DNA of 64,000 nucleotides, from NCBI GenBank assembly GCA_951812925.1, contig OX638368.1:69674912-69738911 (forward strand). The letters are read 5' to 3'. Under the pieces are notes generated by a model. That model did not search any database. It saw nothing but the letters and a program-made list of their open reading frames with translations, and was not told the DNA's origin. A program made the translations under genes and the position numbers. Below, piece by piece: positions 34,596-46,792 of this stretch; positions within the stretch are counted from its first letter, which is position 1; each line of letters begins with the position of its first letter. Origin of the DNA: Calliopum simillimum. Its lineage: Eukaryota; Arthropoda; Insecta; Diptera; Lauxaniidae.

Positions 34596-37009
34596 TGTAA
34601 CCGTCGCTTTCCACGAAAGTGTTTGCATGGGGGTGAAGGACGTGGGCGGGACTCTTCTGGCTACGGCTAGCAAAATCAGCCTGTGGGGAGGTTCTTTTCC
34701 GCCTTACCCATCCGTACTTAGCGATTACGATAAAAAATATAATTTATAAGAATCCCTGATTTGCCTTTATTTAAACAGACGCTAAAGATGAAAATTAAAT
34801 GAATGAAAAGCACTGCAAATGAATTTATTTACTGTTAATTGAAATAGACAAAACTATCTGAAAGAAAAGAAACCTAACGAATGATAATCATTTCAGCACA
34901 ATACATATGCATCTTTGGGTGTTATTGAGATGCACAGTCTCTACCCACCCAACCATGATTCTTTATGTATTTTATGACAAGAATCCCTAGAGCCGACTAT
35001 CTATGTCACCATACCAACACAGAAATTAAGGAAAAGTTAGTAAGTCATTTTAAAGAAATTATAATTTTCTTATTTATTATATAAATTCATTTTGTATCCA
35101 TAGAAACCAAAAAAAAACAATTTCGTTAATTTACAAATGTATAAATGATAGTTGCATTAACCAATTTACCATTAGGATTTAAATAATTTTTTTGTATCTT
35201 ATTGATAACATCGAAATTTACAAGTAAAATAAACAAAACAAAATTGAATTGAAATTGAAAAGATTTGCGTGAGAGTTTTCTTACGATATGCGCAAATCAA
35301 AACAAAAAAATGGAAAAGAAAATAATATCAATAAAAAAATATGTCATCAATGAAGAGAGCGATTACAATAACCGAGCAACTAAATGCAATACAGGTAGAA
35401 AATCTGCAAAGCTATGCAAAAGTTAAAAATTCACCACGATCGTTGCTAATAGAGTAGTATGCAATAGCATTATTAATTTGGAATTCTCCCTTTTTCTTTA
35501 AACGCGAATAACTTTTGATTATATATTTAGGCAAAAATAAATATTTTTTTTATGCAAAAATAACTATTTTTTTATGCAAAAATTAAGATTTTATTAATAT
35601 TTTTTTTTTGACACATAACTCACCAAAAATCCATCGAGGTAAGGCCTTAGCTTGATGTTGTAGGTGTTGATTTAAGCTGTAGGATTATTGTTAAAAATTA
35701 ATGAAATTTGCTAGGAAATAACTAACTTATTTCGCACGATTTGGACAGAAATTTTTCACTTTTGCTTAAATTTAATGGCTAACTATTTCCGATTTTGACT
35801 TTTTAACAAGATTTTTCAAATGGATTTCCAAACTTTAGATTCCACTTTTTACGATCACTATGAATTTAATATAGATTTTAAGATTATTGTTTTCTTTTAA
35901 ACCGCAATACACTGAATATTTTTTTTTCTAACATTTTGCAAGACATTATATGGAATATAATTTTTAAGATTTTTTTTTTATAGAACAAAATTGAATGTTT
36001 TTAGACTTTTTTTTTTCAATTTAAATTAGATTTTCAGATTTTCAGATTTTCAGCTTTCTGAATTTAAGACTTTATAGATCTGCAGAAATCGACATATATA
36101 TGTAGTGTGCATAAACCACGATGTTTTGCTAATTTTTTGACTTAAACACAAAATTGGCTGGCTTTTTAACCTTATTCGCGGCGATTATGAGTAGACTGAT
36201 ATCATTGATATGTGCCTCATTGAAGATGACTCCGTTATTGAGTTGTTATGCCAAGTGCAGGTTACTTGTGCAGCACCCCCTACACTCAGCAAACCTAGTA
36301 GTGGGATGAAGATTTTTTTTCAATTTCACTGATAAAAAGACTACAAATTTAATATTTTACCGTGGCTTTTTTTTAAACGAAAATTTAATGATGAATTAGA
36401 TTTTATATAGCAATTTTCCGTGTGATGCGATGATGTTTTATAAAACAAATTTATTCTCAAAAATTTTGGTGATTTAGTTAGACTAAAAGAATCACGTCTT
36501 TAGTTTTTCAATTATTGTATGTAGTTGTCGATTCTCGTATGCCTGCCTTTCTTTCCTATAAACCTTTTGTTAAAAAAAATTTATTTAAATTAAAATGTCG
36601 TAAAGACCAAAAAAATTTAAATCTATAGATGAATATATACATATATGTATATATGAAAGTATACCTTTTTGAACAGTTGACGATACCATCTCAGATGAAG
36701 TCTTCTAGCGGAAAGAAAGATCTCTTTCATATTTCAATGGCATATACCCACGTTAATCAAAATAAAATGGAAGACTCAATATGATCAACCGGATATTTTT
36801 AATTTTTATGCGTAGGGTACAGAAAGAACAGTGATGCCAAAATGGAGGTGTACCTTATTTTTAATTAAAAATTGGCTACGGAGTTGGCTTCAGACAAATA
36901 TAACATTGAAGAAGATTTTCTTTGCAAACCAAAGAAGAACTAATCAAAATTATCAGAAGCTTCGTATAACAAAAATGAACTTCTACAAAGATTTTTCCTG
37001 TTCATTACA
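34596..37009 (-). repeat. Element B 3' LTR
   Basis: 2414 bp, uninterrupted. It shows the empty target (ATGCGTAGGGTACAG near 36810) of the Transib-like insert found in the other LTR. Short open frames in it recur in the other LTR and are not supported as genes. Confidence 0.95.
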
Positions 37010-37058
37010 AAACCAGATAAGATGGCAGTTTTTTACTGAAATGTTAGCTGGAGAATTT

Positions 37059-40000
37059 TCATTGCCTTAAATCTTTAGCGTGGTAAGTTCCTAATAGTTC
37101 TCCTTTTAAATCCTCTAAAACATAATAACTGTTACCAACTTTTTGTCTAATGCGAGCTTTTAGAAAAGAAGGACTCAACTTCGCGTTGAAATTTTTACTA
37201 AAGCTACTCTGAGCAAAATTTCTTCGGAAAATTTCTTGGCCCACCTTAAACGATACTTGTCTAGAGCGAAGATTATATTGTTTTTCATTCTTTTCATGAG
37301 CTAGCCTGATGTTTTGCTGAATTTCTTTTCTGAGCAATGCAAGTTTATCCTCAGATGAAATTTGAATATTTGGTTCTTCTAATAAATTCAAATTTTTGAG
37401 AAGCTTATAATCGTTTGCATGCGTAATCATATTGAAACCATAAAGTGCATGATATGGGGAGACATGAATACTTTGGTGAATAGAATTTCTGAGAGCACAC
37501 GAAATACTTGTTAAATAAGTGTCCCACTCACGATGGTCATTTTTTAAGTAAGCTCTAATAGCCGAAATCAAAGAACGATTTACTCTTTCAGATGCGTTAC
37601 TCTGTGGGGAATAAACAGCAGTATAAAGATGATTTATACCGAGCTTGGTTAAAAAAGCATTGAAGTCATTTGCTTTAAATTGACTTCCGTTATCGGTAAT
37701 TATTAGCTCTGGAACACCATAGCAATGAAAAATTTCAGTTAACAAAAATTCTTGAATTTTTATGGAAGTAAATTTCCGAAGAGGGCACAGCCAATGAAAT
37801 TTACTAAAATGGTCAACAACAATTAAAAGACCAATATTCCCTTTTTTACTCCTTGGATAAGGACCTAATAAATCTATATATAAACGTTGAAACGGACGGA
37901 CGGAAAAACTCGGATTACCCATTGGTGGACGCAAGATAAAATTTGGGGCTTTGGTGGTCTTACAAATTTCACAGTTTCGGATATACTCACGCACATCTTT
38001 GACTAAACCTGGCCAATATAGATTGCGACGAATCAACTCAATGGTCTTAACCATTCCTCCATGGGAAGCAATAACACTATCATGTGCTCTATTTATCACT
38101 TCTTTTCGTAATTTTTGGGGTACCCATAATTTCCATGAGTTTTCTTCCTGTTCAACATTACCACTAGCGTGTTCAGTACGTTTGTATAAGTATTTATCAC
38201 ACACTTTTAAATCTGGAAACTTAGATTCATTTTGTAAAAATTTATTTTTAAGGTTTTCATACTCTGAATTGAAAAAATGTGGGGATTCAAGATCAATTTC
38301 AGGACCAGCAAATTCAAGGCTCTCAATTTCAGGTTCATACATGCGTGATAAGGCATCAGGGACTATGTGGTCTTTACCTTTACGGTGGCTTATAGAAAAT
38401 GTATACCCTTGTAGTTTGAAAGCCCATCTTGCAAGACGACCATTCAAATTTTGTTGACGCATCAACCAAAGTAAACTAGCATGATCCGTGATGATTTCGA
38501 ATTCCTGCATCTCAATGTAACACCTAAACCGTTCGATGGCAGCTATGGCAGCTAAGCATTCTCGTTCAGTTACACTATAGTTCTTTTGGGCAGTATTTAA
38601 TTTTTTAGACATGAATGCTATTGGTTGTTCTACACCATCATTAGTCAACTGAACGAGAACCGCGCCAATACCATAGTCGCTGGCGTCACAATGAAGATAG
38701 AATTTTTTCGAAAAGTCAGGATTGACTAAAATAGGAGCAGTAGTTAAACGAGTTTTTAATGTCTCAAATGAAAGTTGTGCCTCCGAAGTCCAGATAAATT
38801 TTTTCTTCGTTGACAACACTTCTGTAATAGGAAATGAGATTTCCGCAAAATTTTCTATGAAACGGCGATACCATCCACAAATCCCTAAAAATCCACGAAC
38901 CTGTTTTATTGTTTTTGGAACTGGCTAAGATAAAATGGAGCTTATTTTCTCGGGATCTGTGGAGATACCTCCATTACCAATGACGAATTCTAGGTATTTA
39001 ACATTTGTAACACAAAATTTACTTTTAGCTAGATTTAAAGTAAGATTAGCTTTTTAAATTGTTGCGCCAGTCGAATCAAAATTGAAAGATGAGTTGGAAA
39101 ATCTTCCGAAACCAAACAAAGGTCATCCAAATAACCGAATACGCAATGTCGGAGGTCCGCAGGAATTATTTCATCCATTAATCGAGCCATAGTAGAAGGA
39201 GCGTTGCACAAGCCAAATGGCATTGTAACAAACTCATACAGCGGCCTTCCGGGAACTGTGAAAGCGGTCAGTGGCTTCGATTTTTCCGTTAAACCTATCT
39301 GCCAATAAGCGTCTTTTAAATCCAATTTGGTTATTATATTTGCTTTGGGTAGCCTCGCAAAAATACCTTCAATATTTGGTAGAGGGTATGCGTCTTTTTT
39401 GGTCACAGAATTCAACTTCCTCGCATCTAAACAAAGCCTCACTTTTCCTGGTTTTACCACTAATCTCATAGGTGAGCTCCACGGACTATTACTTGCTTGA
39501 ATTACACCTAAACTTAACATCCGATCTATCTCTTTAAACATAAGATTTTCTACTGCAGGACTTACAGGATAGAATCTTTGTTTAATTGGTTTTGCGTCAC
39601 CAATGTCAATGTCGTGAGTAATTAGACTGGTTTTGCCAAAGCCTTCTAATTCAAAATTAGGAAACATTGATTTTACAGTTTCTAATTGCTGTTTTTCTAA
39701 AAGAGTCAAAGGAAAATTTTCAGATGAATCCGTTTCTGACGTTGCATGATTTTCAATAGAAATCGAAGAAATTAATCCAGGAGCTAAGTTAAAAAGCTTC
39801 CAAAAATCAATTCCTAAAATTAATTTTTGAGCTATTGAGGGAATAACATATAGAATTATTGACTTAGTTTCATTTTTGTAAGTGATATTAGTTTTTAAAA
39901 ATCCATTAACTTTATGCAAATTGCCATCAGCAGTTTTAACTTGAGATGAAATTTTTTTAAATTCGGGCAAATCTTCGAAATGTTTTCTAGCTAAACTGGC

Positions 40001-40312
40001 ACCTATACAACTTATATTTGCGCCAGTGTCTAAAAGACCAAGTTCACAAATATCTAAAAATTTCACTTCAGCGTAATACCGCATATCTGAACAATTATTA
40101 AAAATGGAAGAAATTAAAAGCTTTTTAGTGCTTTTAATTTTCTTGAAGTATTCTCGTATACGCCTAGTTGATCTTTTCGTTTCTTTTTTCGTTAATTTTG
40201 GATTTTCATTAAAAATTCTTTTTCTTATTTCTAAATAATTTTTTAAACGTTCATGATATGGACGTCTGGGAAAATTAATTAATTGCAAATTTTGCGAAGG
40301 AATTCTTTTCAA
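37059..40312 (-). pseudogene. pol: Pol of element B, broken
   Basis: The same domains as in element A: retropepsin (LLDTGANISCIG), RT with the YLDD box, RNase H (HCDASDYGIGAVL), and integrase with HHCC region and the DLLGPYPRS / TDNGSQF / SPQSNASERVNRS catalytic segments. Two lesions are visible against element A. One base is missing near 39049, just after the QFKK codons. A TAG stop lies at 38925-38927 where element A has tryptophan. The integrase half (37059-38819) is otherwise open. As in A, pol lies in the -1 frame relative to gag. Confidence 0.93.
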
Positions 40313-40512
40313 TATATTAAATTTAGAAGATATATTATTAAATTCATTTAATTTTTCAGTATTTAATTCATTTTGCTTTATGTTAGGTAGTAAAAGATAT
40401 TCAGAATTATTCGAACTATTTATATTAATTTTAGAGCTAGCCGGTAAATTTATTTGTAAAGGTACTACATTTTGAACATTTACGCATTCAGTATCGTTTT
40501 GATTTGTTGGAT

Positions 40513-42060
40513 TTATTGTTTCGGGAGCATTCTGTTTGAATTCGGATGGAATGCACCCTCCGCGGAGTTTTCCGATTTACGCAAAATACATTTGGAGCAT
40601 TGCGGCTTATATACATTTGGAGTGCCACAACCATAGCAAAATATTTTTCTCTCAGCGAGACAATCCTCCCAATGGTGGCCTTCATCTCCACAATTCCAGC
40701 ACTTAAAAATTTTACCTGTGCCTTGAATTGCAGCAATGGATATCTCAATCTCCGAATTATCCAAAGTATCATTTTGGACTTCTTCTATAGCAGAAATATT
40801 TCTACGAGTAGGAAAATTTTGTAAATTACGATTTTTTTGTGCGCGATGATATGCTTCTTCTCCAATTAAATTTTCTCTCATTTGACAGAGCTTTCGCAGA
40901 TGAGCCATGGAATGAATTGGCACGTATAATAATTCGTGACGAATTTCAGGCTTCAAATTTCTAGAAACAATTTCGATAAGTTCAGATTCATCAATTTGCT
41001 CTGAAAGCTTATCTGCAATTGCGCAAATATCATTATAAAAAATTTCAAATTTCTCATCTGGTCTTTGCCTACGATTCCTAAGTGATTCTCGAATATCATA
41101 ATTGGAACGATAATCTTTATATTGATATCGTAACGCTGAACAAAATTCAGACTATTCGATTCTGGGGACCTGTTTATGGTACCTCCAGTACCAGTCTCTG
41201 GCTTTACCGTGCAATAGAATGTGTAAATTTTTACAAACAGAAGAAAAGTCATTATTTAAAGAATCTGCAGTAAGAGTGCGAACTCTATAAATAAATTCTT
41301 CGACATTCAAACTATCGGACAATCCATCAAAACGGATATTCCAATTTTGAATAATATTTGTAATTTTATCAGGGTTAATATTCAAATTTACCTGTGGCAA
41401 ATTAAAACGATCATTATGTATCTCTGCATTTTGAGGAATATTCTGAGGATTTCGTATACAATTTCCATTTGCATTTAAATTCAATGCAGCAAACCGACGA
41501 TCAATTACTTGTTCGATCAGATTTGAAATACGATCATAATCAAAATTATCATTTTGTCTTATACGCGGTGAATTATTGTGCGCTGCACTACGGGGCGTAT
41601 GATTGATATTATTAATTGGTTGAGCAAAGTCATTTAATGGAACTGAAATATTTAACTGATGAGCTTCGCTAAGCGTACGATTAGGGTTAAAAGATTCGGC
41701 ACCCAAATTTCGTGACGAAACATCTACTAAATTATTACGAGTGTAACTTCGTGTATTATGTCTACGCTGACTACCTCCACGACCTCTGTGACTAGTGTTA
41801 TGTGTATTAGTGGCATTTTCGGTACTTGTGTTAGAAGAGAGATGGTTTAATTCTCTAGCGTGACAAAGACTACGACATACTGGGCATTCGTGATGCTCTT
41901 TAAGCCATTCATCAATGCATGTAAAGTGAAAGAGATGCCTGCAACGAGTGACACGACATTCTTGTGGAACCAACATTTCTTGCAAACAAACAGAACAGGT
42001 ACCTCCAGCAGATAACGCTACGAGTTCTGGAATGTTCTCTGCACTGTGTACAACAGCCAT
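40513..42060 (-). pseudogene. gag: Gag of element B with RING-H2 finger, one stop
   Basis: Starts MAVVHSAENIPELV, parallel to element A. RING-H2: C22-x2-C25-x14-C40-x-H42-x2-H45-x2-C48-x10-C59-x2-C62, identical in spacing to element A although many other residues differ. A Ser/Asn/Arg-rich linker, a Gag core (NIRFDGLSDSLNVEEFIYRV) and a CCHC knuckle plus second Cys4 motif (CWNCGDEGHHWEDC, CYGCGTPNVYKPQC) follow. A single TAG at 41152-41154 interrupts the frame, again where element A has tryptophan; the frame is open on both sides. Conservation of the finger despite divergence suggests it was under selection. Confidence 0.92.
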
Positions 42061-42837
42061 AATTAGAAAAGATTTTATTACAACGCAAAATCAAAGAAAT
42101 TTTATGAAAAAAAACTAAAAAAAATTTATCGAATTCAATAGATTGAAAATTTTTCAAAATAAGAATATCAGAGTATGTATGTTTATATATCAGATCAAAA
42201 TATATTTCCGTGTTTTATGGTAGGTGACTATAGGTAATTATATGTATATATAATGGCTTTTAAAGTTTAAATTGTGCTGAAAGATAAATGTTAGAATAAC
42301 AAAATTGGCATATTGCTGAAATTTTAAGACATAATTTATGACACAAGATCAGATAGAGGACCAAAAAAAAATAATTACTTGGACAAAAAAAATGCATCTA
42401 AACTTTAACACTTTTAGCATAAGTTCTGTGATCCAAAAGCAATTATGTTTTTCCAGAAAATTTTATCAGCTTATGATCCACAAATTCGTAAAGAAAAATT
42501 CAGTAACTCAATGCAATTCTCAACAATTTGAAAATGAAAAGAAAAACAACATAGCCAAGCGGTCGAAATAATTCGGATCTACTTCCAAATTATCGAATAT
42601 CCTGCAAGGTTAATGAATTTATTTCAAATTTAAACTGCCAGAACAACATTAAAAACAAAATTTTTTTATCAAAATTGAGCTTTACACAAATAAATAAATT
42701 GATTCAAGGGACTAAGTTGTGAAAACCTATACTAAAAAAATTTTAAAAAGATTATAGCCAAAAACTTTAGAGCAGAATCAATGACTAACATACTTGACCT
42801 AGATCGAAAGATCACAGGCTATGTCTCAAAAGCATAG

Positions 42838-42855
42838 GCCCCACGTTGGGCGCCA
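42838..42855 (-). promoter_or_regulatory. Primer-binding site (tRNA-Lys type), element B
   Basis: The minus strand reads TGGCGCCCAACGTGGGGC, identical to element A, eight bases inside the 5' LTR. The leader from here to the gag ATG (42061-42837) has no supported gene. Confidence 0.9.
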
Positions 42856-42863
42856 AATTTTTA

Positions 42864-45800
42864 TGTAACCGTCGCTTTCCACGAAAGTGTTTGCATGGGG
42901 GTGAAGGACGTGGGCGGGACTCTTCTGGCTACGGCTAGCAAAATCAGCCTGTGGGGAGGTTCTTTTCCGCCTTACCCATCCGTACTTAGCGATTACGATA
43001 AAAAATATAATTTATAAGAATCCCTGATTTGCCTTTATTTAAACAGACGCTAAAGATGAAAATTAAATGAATGAAAAGCACTGCAAATGAATTTATTTAC
43101 TGTTAATTGAAATAGACAAAACTATCTGAAAGAAAAGAAACCTAACGAATGATAATCATTTCAGCACAATACATATGCATCTTTGGGTGTTATTGAGATG
43201 CACAGTCTCTACCCACCCAACCATGATTCTTTATGTATTTTATGACAAGAATCCCTAGAGCCGACTATCTATGTCACCATACCAACACAGAAATTAAGGA
43301 AAAGTTAGTAAGTCATTTTAAAGAAATTATAATTTTCTTATTTATTGTATAAATTTATTTTGTATCCATAGAAACCAAAACAAAACAATTTCGTTAATTT
43401 ACAAATGTATAAATGATAGTTGCATTAACCAATTTACCATTAGGATTTAAATAATTTTTTTGTATCTTATTGATAACATCGAAATTTACAAGTAAAATAA
43501 ACAAAACAAAATTGAATTGAAATTGAAAAGATTTGCGTGAGAGTTTTCTTACGATATGCGCAAATCAAAACAAAAAAATGGAAAAGAAAATAATATCAAT
43601 AAAAAAATATGTCATCAATGAAGAGAGCGATTACAATAACCGAGCAACTAAATGCAATGCAGGTAGAAAATCTGCAAAGCTATGCAAAAGTTAAAAATTC
43701 ACCACGATCGTTGCTAATAGAGTAGTATGCAATAGCATTATTAATTTGGAATTCTCCCTTTTTCTTTAAACGCGAATAACTTTTGATTATATATTTAGGC
43801 AAAAATAAATATTTTTTTTATGCAAAAATAACTATTTTTTTATGCAAAAACTAAGATTTTATTAATATTTTTTTTTTGACACATAACTCACCAAAAATCC
43901 ATCGAGGTAAGGCCTTAGCTTGATGTTGTAGGTGTTGATTTAAGCTGTAGGATTATTGTTAAAAATTAATGAAATTTGCTAGGAAATAACTAACTTATTT
44001 CGCACGATTTGGACAGAAATTTTTCACTTTTGCTTAAATTTAATGGCTAACTATTTCCGATTTTGACTTTTTAACAAGATTTTTCAAATGGATTTCCAAA
44101 CTTTAGATTCCACTTTTTACGATCACTATGAATTTAATATAGATTTTAAGATTATTGTTTTCTTTTAAACCGCAATACACTGAATATTTTTTTTTCTAAC
44201 ATTTTGCAAGACATTATATGGAATATAATTTTTAAGATTTTTTTTTATAGAACAAAATTGAATGTTTTTAGACTTTTTTTTTTCAATTTAAATTAGATTT
44301 TCAGATTTTCAGATTTCCAGCTTTCTGAATTTAAGACTTTATAGATCTGCAGAAATCGACATATATATGTAGTGTGCATAAACCACGATGTTTTGCTAAT
44401 TTTTTGACTTAAACACAAAATTGGCTGGCTTTTTAACCTTATTCACGGCGATTATGAGTAGACTGATATCATTGATATGTGCCTCATTGAAGATGACTCC
44501 GTTATTGAGTTGTTATGCCAAGTGCAGGTTACTTGTGCAGCACTCCCTAAACTCAGCAAACCTAGTAGTGGGATGAAGATTTTTTTTCAATTTCACTGAT
44601 AAAAAGACTACAAATTTAATATTTTACCTTGGCTTTTTATTAAACGAAAATTTAATGATGAATTAGATTTTATATAGCAATTTTCCGTGTGATGCGATGA
44701 TGTTTTATAAAACAAATTTATTCTCAAAAATTTTGGTGATTTAGTTAGACTAAAAGAATCACGTCTTTAGTTTTTCAATTATTGTATGTAGTTGTCGATT
44801 CTCGTATGCCTGCCTTTCTTTCCTATAAACCTTTTGTTAAAAAAAATTTATTTAAATTAAAATGTCGTAAAGACCAAAAAAATTGAAATCTATAGATGAA
44901 TATATACATATATGTATATATGAAAGTATACCTTTTTGAACAGTTGACGATACCATCTCAGATGAAGTCTTCTAGCGGAAAGAAAGATCTCTTTCATATT
45001 TCAATGGCATATACCCACGTTAATCAAAATAAAATGGAAGACTCAATATGATCAACCGGATATTTTTAATTTTTATGCGTAGGCACAGTGCGTTGAGCCC
45101 ATACAAGCAATGGTCAAAAATAGAAGGAGTGGTTGGATATCGATGAAATTTGGTACTATAAGTAATTTGGGGTCGCTGAGCTCAAAAATTATCTCAGATT
45201 TGTTGTAAACTTTATAGTTTTGCTAAAAACCAGGTATTAAGGACGATTTTCTTAAGGTCCATATATAACGATGATGAAAAAGTAATGTTTAATGTTAACA
45301 AATAAAATGTACGTAGTAGAAATAATGTGTTTTGTATTGTGAGACCATTTGTGTTCATAAAAACAAAAAAAATTTTTCAACATAAATTTTATATTTCATA
45401 CAAATTTTTCGTTTTAAGCTATTTTTAAAAAAAGAAAAAAAATATTTGTAGGACGAAGTAGGAAAAGTTATTTGCAGTTCTTGATTATATAGAATTCGAA
45501 CTAGTAGATTAAGAAAAAAAACGGCACTTATTTTTATAAGATTTGTTTTTTTTTTTTCATCGAAATTTGTCAATTTCTGAAGTTTTTCATTTGATAATAT
45601 CGTGTATTAAAATCACTACAATATACATCGAATTATATATTTTCCAAAATTTTGTAGTTTTATTTATTTACTCAAATATTATTTATAATAAAAAACTTTA
45701 CTTCGCTTAGTTCAATAATAAGTCAAATTTTTGAGAATTACTTGTTTAAAAGAACCCAAAACGAAGTGAATAAAACACGATTTTTTTTGAAAAACATCTC

Positions 45801-46142
45801 AACTTTGAAGTGTCACAGCGTAGTTTTTCCCCTAAATATTTTGTTTTTATTTTATTGATTTAATTACCTGTCGATTGATACCAATATTATTAGGTTTCGA
45901 GTCACAAAAAATTTTGATTTTTGCCCACTAGCCAACGCAGTGTGGTAGGGTACAGAAAGAACAGTGATGCCAAAATGGAGGTGTACCTTATTTTTAATTA
46001 AAAATTGGCTACGGAGTTGGCTTCAGACAAATATAACATTGAAGAAGATTTTCTTTGCAAACCAAAGAAGAACTAATCAAAATTATCAGAAGCTTCGTAT
46101 AACAAAAATGAACTTCTACAAAGATTTTTCCTGTTCATTACA
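42864..46142 (-). repeat. Element B 5' LTR with 861-bp insertion
   Basis: Matches 34596-37009 except for an insertion at 45084-45944 and its TSD. Removing them leaves 2413 bp. The insertion sits near the outer end of this LTR. Confidence 0.93.
45084..45944. mobile_element. Non-autonomous Transib-like DNA transposon (TSD GTAGG)
   Basis: 861 bp, starting CACAGTGCGTTG and ending CAACGCAGTGTG, a 12-bp inverted repeat with one mismatch. It is flanked by GTAGG (45079-45083, 45945-45949); the other LTR has the single GTAGG. Transib elements are known for 5-bp GC-rich duplications and termini starting CAC that resemble the V(D)J heptamer CACAGTG. The left end is exactly CACAGTG. No transposase is encoded; the 72-codon minus-strand frame inside is not recognisable. 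The short TIR and one atypical end (CACACTG) leave some doubt about the superfamily. Confidence 0.75.
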
Positions 46143-46792
46143 CGAGCAGCATCTTCAGTCTGTCTGGTTAAATGTTTAGATATATTTTCCATAAAAAAAT
46201 ATACATATTTATGAATGTCCATTTGTATGATTATAAAAATAAATGTACAAATATACATATAAGAATATTTATGTAAAGAGTAACTTTAACTTGTGTTTAA
46301 TGCAATTAAGTTATTTCAATTCTTTAAATCTACATATTTATAAAAGTAAATACAAATATTAATATGAAGAAACTGAAACTTCAACTTACAATGACATTTT
46401 TTTTTTTCGGCTATTTAGCTTTGCACGTGAAGATCCGTAGACGTTTTGTGCATATCAGTGTGCGCAAAAGTCAACTAAAACAATTTTTGCACATAAAAAA
46501 AAAATATGGTTTGGGGGGGGGGTTCGGTTACCGTCACATAACGCTAGGGGGGGTCTGGCCCAGCGTCACTTTTTGTCACATAGGGGGGGGTTCATTTTAG
46601 CAAATTTCAGCATCACAGAGTTTATGGACAGCCCCAAACATGCGACTTCACCGAAAGCTAAAATCGCCCTATTATAAGCTTTAGGTATTAGCGTTAAGTT
46701 TGAACATGAATAACGGTAAATCCTATGTACGCAGTAGAAAATAACCGTGTGGTCCATAGTACCCACGTAGTCCATATTTCCCTCTCTTACCC

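Larger units (their letters stand above)
34596..46142 (-). mobile_element. Gypsy-type LTR retrotransposon with RING-Gag (element B), damaged
   Basis: Minus strand; LTRs begin TGTAACC and end TTCATTACA. TSD CGAG lies at 34592-34595 and 46143-46146. The internal part (37010-42863) has the same Lys-type primer site, gag and pol layout as element A, and clearly related but diverged proteins; the LTR sequences themselves are unrelated by eye. I count roughly a dozen substitutions between the two LTRs (about 0.5%), so it is older than element A. Gag has one in-frame stop; pol has one frameshift and one stop. Its 5' LTR carries an 861-bp DNA transposon. It is not autonomous. Confidence 0.95.
30963..46635 (+). 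mobile_element. DDE-type DNA transposon, superfamily unassigned (TSD AAA)
   Basis: The terminal inverted repeat GGGGCTGTCCATAAACTC is present at both ends, with AAA at 30960-30962 and 46636-46638. The homologous empty site at 464-475 reads CAGAAACATGCG, confirming a 3-bp duplication. Just inside each end are G-runs and repeats of a (C/G)CGTCA..TTTTTGTCACA motif. Without the LTR element inserted at 34596 the transposon is about 4.1 kb. It encodes a spliced transposase on the plus strand. I do not recognise its superfamily with confidence. Confidence 0.85.
30233..46792. mobile_element. Pogo-type MITE, host of the second nest (TSD TA)
   Basis: The ends GGGTAAGAGAGGGAAATATG and its exact complement are flanked by TA (30231-30232, 46793-46794). 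Its own sequence is 30233-30962 plus 46636-46792, about 890 bp; the rest is nested insertions. A minus-strand frame (30536-30754) is broken and may be a transposase C-terminal remnant (a possible YSEDRRGEFWVECV Cys/Trp motif), but this is weak. Copy 1-604 gives the empty site. Confidence 0.85.

Noticed and set aside
36831..37070. 79-codon plus-strand frame, with a similar one at 45964
   Set aside because: It is part of the element B LTRs in antisense and has no recognisable domain. The match between copies is due to LTR duplication.
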